This document shows, in pieces, positions 1 to 9,000 of a stretch of 64,000 bases of DNA. This DNA is from Beaufortia kweichowensis. Its lineage: Eukaryota > Chordata > Actinopteri > Cypriniformes > Gastromyzontidae. How positions within the stretch are numbered: the stretch's first letter is position 1; every line of letters starts with the position of its first letter. A program made the position numbers and the translations under genes. The notes under the pieces were generated by a model. It was not told where the DNA came from. It worked only from the letters and a program-made list of their open reading frames with translations, and did no database searches. Location of the stretch: positions 1,591,890 to 1,655,889 of the forward strand of contig CM032797.1 in NCBI GenBank assembly GCA_019155185.1, given 5' to 3'.

Positions 1-536
1 CTTAAATTTAATTAAATCCTATGGACACAAAAAAGTGGCATCACGTCATTGACCCATTTGGATATTTTTCTGTTGGATGTTTGTTATCTGGATTACCTGT
101 GTTTGTTTCATTGGATGTCTTCATGTTCTGTTTATCACTCAGTAAACCATCTGCATTTAACTACTCACCGTGTTTGTCTCCATCTCTTACCTGTGAGCCC
201 ATTACAAGTACATAAAAAGGAAACAGGACCAAGTGCTTGTGGGGAAAGAGTTTATTGAAGATCATTGTGTAGCATGGTTTTTCTGGTGCGATGTTCTTAC
301 GCCAACCTTCTACAGTCTTAACTGTAGAAGAACTGTCTGTGAGATTAAATCTTTATACCTTGTAACAGATGGCCTTCAGACAAAAGACAGATACTATTGG
401 GACATACTACTGGAGACATTACAATAGACAGGATAGGTGGGCCTTCCTGTGTATTTACCATTTTGATTACATGGACTATTTGGTTTACACCTTGGGAGAG
501 CCGCAGAGAAAGAATCCAGCTAGCGCTGCTAAGTGC
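1..536. other. No gene recognised; flank of LINE insertion
   Basis: I see no convincing coding region here. The short open frames have no recognisable motif. This DNA continues at 3909 after removal of the LINE, because the 18 bp ending at 554 are repeated at 3891-3908. It is presumably an intron of the phactr gene whose later exons start at 5900, since that gene's 5' exons must lie upstream of this window. Confidence 0.5.
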
Positions 537-554
537 TAAAGGGTTAGTGGTACC
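537..554 (+). repeat. 18-bp target-site duplication, left copy
   Basis: The sequence taaagggttagtggtacc occurs here and again, with no mismatch, at 3891-3908. The two copies flank exactly the LINE at 555-3890, the expected footprint of target-primed reverse transcription. Confidence 0.9.
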
Positions 555-564
555 TCTAAGATGG

Positions 565-574
565 GCGCATGCGC
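565..574 (+). promoter_or_regulatory. NRF1-like palindrome at LINE 5' end
   Basis: The 10-bp core GCGCATGCGC, the NRF1 consensus core, lies 10 bp inside the LINE 5' boundary. LINE internal promoters lie in this position, so the site could be part of the element's own promoter. Function is inferred from the motif only. Confidence 0.4.
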
Positions 575-1013
575 AAGCAGCGACTGGCAGTAAATGAGTA
601 AAGGAGAGTTTGGTGTCCTCGTGTCGAAGTTTTATGTGCATTTTTACGTGTTTTTAATGTTTTATTTTTCTTGATTACATGATTACATGAATAAGCGCTC
701 CTGGACTTAGATAGCCAAAATGGACTTTTCTTATTTCGCCGCGCTGTGGCTTTTTTATTTTGTGGCTGCCTGCAACATCTGTGGGACTGTATGCCATGTG
801 AGGACACAGTACTCCAGACATACATTAATGCAGCTAAACCTTGTTAGTTTAGCTCGGGAAACAGACTTTATGCTAGAGTTACCAACCTTTATTCTGAGAG
901 ACTCTCATGGTCCGAGGAGTGTCAAAAAGAAGAGGAAGAGGGGCAAATGAGGTGCCGTTAGATTACGCCTGAGGAAGCAGTGGCTTACCCGGGTTCCTCT
1001 GCCCTCGGTTATT

Positions 1014-3514
1014 ATGGGAAATGTCCGGTCCCTGAGAAACAAGGTGGACAAACTTCAGGGAAATGTTCGTTACCAGAAGGACTTCAGGAACTGCTACATC
1101 AAGGCATTTACTGAAATGTGGCTCACTGAGTGTGATCGGGACACCGACATGTCAATTGATGGGTTTGGAGTTCCTTTTCGTTTGGATCGATAGCCAGAGT
1201 TAACGGGGAAAACTCAAGGAGGCGGGGTGTGTATATATGTTAACAAACGATACTGTTCCTCTGTGATTGTCAGAGAGCGCATATGTACGCCAGATGTGGA
1301 ACTTATATCGGTATCGTTTATCTACCCCGCAAGTTACCCCAAATGTTTATAATGACAGTGTATATTCATCCGAGGGCAGACTCCGTTTCTGCCTCAAACA
1401 CCATCTTTGATGTAGTGCAGAGGCTGCAGTCGATCTCACCGGATGCACCTAATTTTATTCTGGGCGACTTTAACCATGTTTCTCTCAAACAGACACTCAA
1501 AACATTCCATCAATATGTCACCTGTCCAACCAGACGGGGTAAGACATTAGATCTCTGTTATGGGTCAGTAAAAGACGCTTATAAATATCTCCCGCTTCCC
1601 CCTTTGGGTTCTGCTGATCATAACTGTGTTCATCTACTGCCCATATATAAGACTGTTTTAAAGAGAGAGAAAACTAAGATTATGGACATAAGAGTATGGT
1701 CAGAAGAATCTGTGTCCTGCTTGCAGGAATGTTACAGCTGTACTGATTGGGACATTTTTACACAGTCTTGTGGTGATGAGTTGGATTCATTGGTTGATGT
1801 AACATGCTCATATGTTGCCTTCTGCAGGGACATGATCATTCCCTGTAAACGTGTTAAAGTATATCCTAATAACAAACCATGGGTTACTAAATCTGTTAAG
1901 TCCTGCTTACAAAAGAAAAAGCTCGTTTTTAAACAGGGAACAGCCTCTGATTTGCACATGGTTACAAAAGAGTTGAAGACTGAAATTTTAAAAGCTAAAC
2001 AAAATTATAAAGTAGAATTGGAGAACAAGATGGCTGCAAACAATTCGAGATCAGCTTGGATGAGTATGAAAAGTATAGCAGGCCTTCACAATTCTAATAG
2101 TAGCACTCGTGTTATGATAGATGGTTTTAACTCCGATATTGAATTTGCAAATGCTCTTAATAGTTTTTATTGTTGTTTTGATCATTTTGATTTTAGCAAA
2201 GATATTCAGGAATTGAGTTTAAAGCTTATGGATGATTGGCATTTCAACATTGACCTTCAGGATGTTGTAAAGGCTTTTAATTCAGTACATGTTAACAAAA
2301 GCCCTGGTCCTGATAATATCTGTGGCCGGTTACTTAAATCATGTTCAAAAGCCTTAAGTCCTGTATTTCATGGGTTATATAATAAGTCATTACAGACACA
2401 ACATGTTCCTAACCTCTGGAAAGATGCTGTGGTTGTCCCTGTTCCAAAATGTAGTGGTCCTAACACTATTGATGATTTCAGGCCGGTCGCTTTGACCTCA
2501 GTTTTAATGAAGATTTTTGAGAAACTGGTTAGGTCCGAGATCTTGAGGCAAACTGAACATGCACTGGATCCCTTACAGTTTGCGTATAGGCCTCATAGAG
2601 GAGTGGAGGATGCTACAGTAACACTGCTCAATTTGCTTTTTAGACATTTGGATGGAAATGGAACACATGCCAGACTTTTATTCGTAGACTTTTCTTCAGC
2701 CTTTAATACAATCCAACCCCACATTTTAACCAGAAGGCTCTTAGAACAGTTTGACTTGAGCAATAATCTGGTGGGTTGGATTCTTGACTTTTTAACCAAT
2801 AGGACACAAAGAGTGAGAGTTTTTTGTCTGACCGGAAAAAGTCCTCTACAGGGTCTCCTTAAGGGTGTGTGTTGTCACCGTTATTATTTATTCTGTACAC
2901 AAATATGTGTCAGAGTAATTATGATAATAGAACCATCATAAAATATGCAGATGATTCTGTTATTGTTAGTCTGCTTCAGGAGAACGAGATCTGCCATGGC
3001 CCAGTTATTGATGATTTTGTACACTGGTGTGAGGAATCTTACCTCCAGCTTAATATATCAAAAACTAAAGATATGCTCATTGATTTTAGGAGGAAAAGTC
3101 ACATGAATGAAGCTACTTTAATTAGAGGTCAGACTAGAGGTCAGATCTTATAAATACCTTGGGACCATTATTGATGCAAAGTTGAACTTCAAAGCTAATT
3201 GTGCAGCTGTGTGTAAAAAGGGTCACCAACGTTTATATTGTCTAAGGAAACTATCACATTTTCATATTGACCGAACGATAATGACCATGTTTTATCATGC
3301 TTTTATTGAGTCAGTTTTGTCCTTTTCTTTGGTGGCATGGTTTGGTCATACATCCTTAAAAGCAAGAAATTCCTTAAACCAGTTGTATCCAGCATCCCTG
3401 TACACTAGACAGTTACAGAGGATGGCTACTTCTATTTTAAATGATGACTCCCACCCTTTGCGCAGTGAGCTTCAGGTTCTTCCCTCTGGACGGTTTTTAG
3501 TCCCAAGATGCTGA
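1014..3514 (+). pseudogene. LINE endonuclease-reverse transcriptase ORF, broken
   Basis: The reading frame runs in pieces. From 1014 it encodes the endonuclease start (NVRSLRNK-like), with a TAG at 1191-1193. A frameshift near 1320 leads to the 1283-2941 frame, which holds the endonuclease motifs GDFNHV and SADHN and the reverse-transcriptase motifs SPGPDNI, DDFRPVALT and FVDFSSAFN. A second frameshift near 2865 leads to the frame with LSPLLF and the catalytic YADD at about 2943. A third, near 3120-3150, leads to the C-terminal YKYLGTIID part, ending at 3514. The third break coincides with a short tandem repeat of agaggtcagact. The original protein was probably about 830-850 residues. It cannot make a working enzyme. 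Confidence 0.88.
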
Positions 3515-3890
3515 ACAAAGCAGTATAAAAGTAGCTTTATTCCTGCAGTTTTGACAGTGTTGAGTAATAAATAGGGTTTTTATCTGTGTATGTATGCATG
3601 TTTATATAGGTATAGGTATATGTATATATGTAGGGTGTGTATTTGTATATGAATGTACAGGTTTATATATATACTATAAGTCTTGAGTGGTGGAGCCTTG
3701 CGCACCACATGTATTACATGCATTATGTAATTGTTATTTTTATTTATTTATTTTTATTTATTTATTTATTTTTTGTTTGTTTGTTTGTGTGATATGGATG
3801 CCCTTTTACTCATCATGTCATTACACTGCAAACCAAATTTACCTGCGGGTATTAATAAAGTAACCTAACCTAACCTAACCTAACCTAACC

Positions 3891-3908
3891 TAAAGGGTTA
3901 GTGGTACC
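3891..3908 (+). repeat. 18-bp target-site duplication, right copy
   Basis: Identical to 537-554. It starts immediately after the last taacc unit of the LINE tail. Confidence 0.9.
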
Positions 3909-4129
3909 CCACTATGTCTGACAGCAACTTTTTAGCACCATAATTCTAAGGGTATACAATCTTGTTGGTTGAGAGGGAGAGCCATTGTAGTGGAGTGTTG
4001 TTGTCGTGACGATGAAATGCTTAAATAAAGCTGTGCTCACTTTCACTTCTATCAGCCTCTGATCACTGCTGTTAGTTCATTAACATTTTGAATTTTAACT
4101 TTGTTACAGAATTATTCAGCTGCCGAAAG

Positions 4130-4736
4130 TCTAAAATAGGCAGCAGCCCCCGTCTTTTAATGGGACAATGAACCAAAGATTTTAAAAACCTAATAGAGTG
4201 TCGTGTGTGGGCACCTTTTCTATGGCGTCTTTGCGTAGAAGGGTCTCCACTTCCTGTTCCTGTACCAGAGCCTGCTCAGGTAAAAATCGCTGTTGGGCGC
4301 CAGAGATGTATAGTAATGAAGTAGAACTACTTCACTACTGTACTTAAGTACTAAAAGGCGGTATCTGTACTTTACTAAAGTATTATTTTTTTTCTCCTAC
4401 TTCCACTTTTACTTCAGTACGTATTTTCGATGAGTTTAATACTTTTACTCCGATATTTTTTCATGTGCTGCATCGTTACTCGTTACAATTATAAAAATGT
4501 TATGAATCATTCCATTCCAAACCCACATTACCACTGCCAGAACGGTAGATGGCAGGTTTGATGAAGCTGGCACATCATTGAGCGAATCAAGCAATTGACT
4601 GCGCGTGCTCCCGTTCTGCCTTTTGATCAGCTAAAAAGATGGACGAACTAATGCAGGAGTTTTCAAAGCCTTATTTGTTCGGTGAGTGATAGAATAGAAT
4701 GACTGCTGCGCTTGTCAGGGCGCATATAAGAACGAG

Positions 4737-4772
<36 letters not shown>

Positions 4773-5330
4773 CGGCCGCTCGCGCGCGCATTCACCGTCT
4801 TACAACAACACGAGCGCTGTCTTGCTCGTGGGACATACTTAATCTGTTTTTGTTTACAAAAAGTTACAGCCAAAGGAATTGTGATTGTCCTTTAGGTTAA
4901 TCATTTGAAATAATAAAAACAATATGATGTTCAAACTTTTGACTACTTTCTTTAATAACTATATAACACAATACTTGTACTTTTACTTTCAGTACTTGAG
5001 TAGTAAATTTTAAAATAAACTACCTGTAGTACTTAAGTACAAAAAATGTTGAATACTTTAGTACTTCTACTTAAGTGTGGTGCTTAAAGAGCACTTCAAC
5101 TTCTACTCAAGTCACTTTTTTGATAGAGCACTTGTACTTTTACTCAAGTCTGGGTCTCTAGTACTTTATACATCTCTGTTGGGCGCTCACCGCTGAAACA
5201 ACGGGCGAGCTCCAAACTGGATTCTGTATCTGTTCCCAAAGATGTGCAGGACCCACTGAGTAATCCTGGGCAGAAGTCTCCTTGTCCATGATATAGCGAG
5301 GACAGGGGAAACACATGCCTTGAACGACTG
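4130..5330 (-). mobile_element. DIRS-like retrotransposon fragment, split by a hAT MITE
   Basis: Read on the minus strand, 5300-5187 encodes a stretch ending in GNRYRIQFGARPLF. After the inserted element at 4301-5178 is skipped, 4300-4140 encodes LLRKDAIEKVP followed by FIVPLKDGG. This order matches the N-terminal edge of the reverse transcriptase of fish DIRS-type elements, which reads roughly 'GYAIQFARRPP ... LLRKGAIE ... FIVPKKDGG'. Frames are broken by stops at several places, and no more of the element is recognisable. The family call is from memory of the motifs; a Ty3/gypsy relative is the alternative. Confidence 0.6.
4301..5178. mobile_element. Non-autonomous hAT element (MITE), 878 bp
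   Basis: The element starts with cagagatgtata and ends with the inverted tatacatctctg (near-perfect terminal inverted repeats). It is flanked by perfect 8-bp target-site duplications, ttgggcgc at 4293-4300 and 5179-5186; 8 bp is diagnostic for hAT. The arms are rich in tacttaagta-type units and fold back on each other. A (GA)n tract lies inside at about 4740-4769. It has no transposase coding. Confidence 0.93.
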
Positions 5331-5899
5331 CTTGCTGGCCATAATGAAAAATAATCTAAATGACTGAACACACATGCTTACTGAAGGCACAAAAGCTGAC
5401 ATGTTGTTGCCAGATGCTCTTTCATACTTCCAGGTCGTACGTTCCACGTCAGTGACATCGTATCCCTTCTGTGGTTTGATTGGACACACAAGCTTTGTGC
5501 GTGATTGGACGCAATCACGCAAAAGCGTTCCCATAGCAGTACCTTTCTGATGCAGCATTTGGGTTCCCTCGAAAGGGAAATAATATTAAATGTTAAAGCT
5601 GTACAAAGTGGTCCAAATACAGTTTTTTGAGTGAACCACAGGTGTGGCCATAAAGAAGTCAGGTTGCGTACGTTCAAGAGCTCATATCATGTGCCAGCCG
5701 AGCCACAGCCTTATCCAAATGCTAGAATAATAAAGAATGCAGAAAACAATTAATAAGCTATTACACTCTGTTGTTGTTGAACATAACAATAATTGCCTCT
5801 ACATTTCCTATGTCTATAGAATCTGTAGAGGTCCTTCTGGAGTCCAGGGTACTGATGTCATATACTATTGTAGACATTGATGTTTTGTATGTTTATCAG
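5331..5899. other. phactr intron, no gene seen
   Basis: The right-hand part of the DIRS-like fragment fades out here. The rest is unremarkable intron leading to the acceptor tttatcag ending at 5899. The open frames on the minus strand (5378-5677) carry no motif I recognise. Confidence 0.4.
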
Positions 5900-6078
5900 C
5901 TCTGCGGTACACTCAGGGCAGTACAGCTTTCCTCTGACTGACATGATGATTGACTGTGATGATGATAAAGAAAACATCCCTTATGAATCTGACTTTGAGA
6001 ATCTGCCCATCATGTATAAGGATGAGGATAAGGAGAAAGATGAGAATGAGGAAGAGGATGATGATTCTCTCTTTACAA
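5900..6078 (+). CDS. phactr1/3-like: phactr exon (acidic region)
   Basis: Acceptor tttatcag ends at 5899 and donor gtaagc starts at 6079. The exon carries SFPLTDMMIDCDDDKENIP and an Asp/Glu-rich run ending DDDSLFT. The last base (A) starts a serine codon finished by the next exon. The open frame runs on into the intron, which is not coding. Confidence 0.88.
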
Positions 6079-9000
6079 GTAAGCCCTGCAACAATTATAC
6101 TGATATTTTATTAGCTTTATTGACATTACAAATTATCCTTATTATTTATAATACTGGTTATTTGTTTGTTGGTTTATTGTTGTTTTTGGTAACATGGACA
6201 GTTTATGACAGTTGACTGCCTCTTTAACTTTAACCTCTATAAAACCTCTTTGATTGCTTTTGACTTGATAACGTTTTTTGGATTTTACTTCAGACGTACA
6301 TCACTCTGTATGTGTTTGTGTATGTAGGCACCCTGGCATTGAAGGTCTTGAGGAAGGACTCTTTGGCAGTTAAGCTGAGTAACAGGCCGTCTGAGAGAGA
6401 GCTGCAGGAGAAGAACATCTTACCACTGCAGACGGATGAGGAGAGACTGCAGTCCAGACAGCTGATCGGCACCCAACTCACACGGTGATCACAACAGTTT
6501 ATTTAAATCTACCAACAGGCTTGTGTGAGGATTAGCTTTAGGTGTGTGGCTGGATAGAAAATTACATTACCTGATATGAAATGGAAGTCTATGAGATGAG
6601 ATGTCTATATGTCTTTTTGAGATGTCCTTACCAATATGTTCTTCATGAGATGACTTTACCAATATGTCCTTTATGAGATGTCTTTATTAATACGCATGTC
6701 TGTAGTGGGTATTTTATAAGTTATTAGTAGGTATGTTATTGTGTCTGTGCATTGTGTGTTTTGTATGTGTGACTCTGTCTGTGAAAGTCTCAGAATCAAA
6801 TTATTAGGCAACATGCAAGTCGTAGTAGGAAAATGCCGAAAATAGTTAATGTGTGTTTGTGATGATAGATTGTATAATGAATTTTCAGTTATAATACTAA
6901 CATTTTCATTTAGAAAACAGAAATAGCTTTAAATACTAAAATTCATTATATTATGGTCACCACTTTTTTCCACAAAACAAAAACAGGAATACCAGCTTCA
7001 TAATCATTGATTTCAGTCATGGCATTACTCAATAATAAATACATCAACGTTATATTTTCACAAAATGTTCTTTACATGAAGAAGAATGATTTTATGTAAA
7101 ACAAACAGCAAAGCACCAAAAACCTTTAGCTTTAACATGCAGAGTCATGTGTATTTTTTCTGTCACATTATTTTATATATTTTTTACTGTTGACTCATGT
7201 GACGTAACATGTATAGTGACGTAATACTTTTAAAATGCTGTTTATCTGCATGTAGATTTCTATGAGATCTATTAGCATGTCAACCTGTGTGACTGTTTGC
7301 CATTATGTGTTAAAATGTGTTTTATCAACATGATGAAGAAGTGTGCTGCTTAATGTGATTAACAGGAGACTGAGCCAGAGACCGACTGCTGAAGAGCTGG
7401 AGCAGAAAAACATCCTTAGACGTAAGATAAACACTCCAGCACAAGCGTTACTTCATTTAAAATCGATGTTTTAATGGAAACACAAGAGCAGTTTCTGTGG
7501 CTTAGAATAAAGAACTAAAGTAAAGTGTGTAAATGTGACATAAGGTACTTGCATGATGTCCTATTATCATGTAACCTGGCTGACCTCTGATCTGTTTCTG
7601 TCTCACAGCTTGCAATGAACAGGAGCAGATAGAGGAGAAAAGAGAGATCAGATGTAGACTCTCACGCAAGGTATGATTGATAAGATCCATCTAACAGTGT
7701 CAGTGGAGTTTCTGACTTGTTAAAACTTTTAAAATGACATGTTGAAAGTTGTGTAAATGATGCTTTCTAATGTGATGCAGTCGAACCTTCTTCAAAAATA
7801 TTTGGTAACGTGTAGACATTTTTTTTATTAAGCCATTAAATATGAAACAAAAACACTTACATTTTTGTGGCAGGTGCAGTAAGAAAAAAGGAAAAAAGTA
7901 TAAAACCATAAGACCTTGTGTTAAAAAAAGCTCGCAGCAAAATAGTCTGTTAGTAATGAGACTGATGGCTCAATCGGACTGAAAAGCATTCATGTAAACG
8001 GCTTAATCTATTTCAATGGAATTTTCTTCAGATAGCAAGGGGTGGTGTAGTAATCCTGAAGTAATCCAATCAACAGTTTCAAATGTCTTTTATTTATGTC
8101 TTAAATGTTGAAAATCATACAATACTCACCCTAAAAACCTATACCACCTGTTGTGTTGTAACTTAGGCAGATGTTGTGTTTCAGTTGAGTCAGAGACCCA
8201 CGGTGGAAGAATTACGACAAGCCAAGATCTTGATTCGGTTCAGTGATTATGTTGAGGTGGCTGACGCTCAGGATTATGACAGACGCACAGACAAACCCTG
8301 GACGCGGCTGACTGCAGCAGACAAGGTAAGTGTAACTAAAGGAAGCCGAGATGGACCTGCATTAAGGTTGTTGCAATAGTCAGTGTCACCGGTAATACAC
8401 TGTGTTCACCTACCGATTGCACAGCGTGGCACCGCCCCCACTGTCAACATGAATTTATTATAGTAATAAATCACTACGTTCAGTTAGAGCCTAGTCTAAA
8501 ATTACGCGTCTAAACACATATGCTCAATTCTGCGTAAACAGAACAAGTATCGCAGCAAAGATCAGCAGCAGTCAGTTTTCATTTATCGCGTGAGGAGAGT
8601 GCAGGCTAACTGACAAGACAATGGCAGAAGATTTGGTTTAAAAGCAAAAGTGCCTATTTGGCAATATTTTGGATTTCTGTTATAATATTTTTGAAAACTT
8701 TCAGATTTTGTTTCTTGTTTATTTTTTTGCATGGTATGTGCAGTGATTATTCTTTTGTAATAAAGTTTTGTTTAATGTAAGCGAATGTCATTGTAAAAAG
8801 CAATTGCCGCCTCATAATTGCCACTAATTTAAAAGTAAAGGTAAAATGCGACATGTGCATGGCTGCATCGCTGACCACCTCAGAGCAAGCCACGCCCATC
8901 CCCAATGTCATTGGTACTACCAGTATTTTTACATGTCTATTAAGCGGTCAGAAAATTTCATCACTGTCACATTCCTAACCTCCATTTTGCATTGAGGCCT

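Larger units (their letters stand above)
555..3890 (+). mobile_element. LINE (non-LTR retrotransposon), near full length, decayed
   Basis: A 3.34-kb retroposon lies between perfect 18-bp target-site duplications. Its 5' end begins at tctaagatgggcgcatgcgc, then come an endonuclease region (from about 1014), a reverse transcriptase (about 1700-3150) and a C-terminal region to about 3514. An A/T-rich 3' UTR follows, ending in a short array of taacc units at 3861-3890. The endonuclease and reverse-transcriptase motifs place it in the CR1/L2/Jockey-like group of fish LINEs; I cannot fix the clade. Several frameshifts and one in-frame TAG show it is dead. It lies in sense with the host phactr gene and probably within one of its introns. 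Confidence 0.9.

Noticed and set aside
3861..3890. Interstitial telomere repeat
   Set aside because: The unit is a pentamer (taacc), not the vertebrate hexamer, and it ends exactly at the LINE target-site duplication, so it is the LINE tail.
5877..6215. A single-exon 112-residue protein
   Set aside because: The frame runs from intron through the phactr acidic exon (5900-6078) into the next intron; the GT donor at 6079 and phase match show it is one exon.
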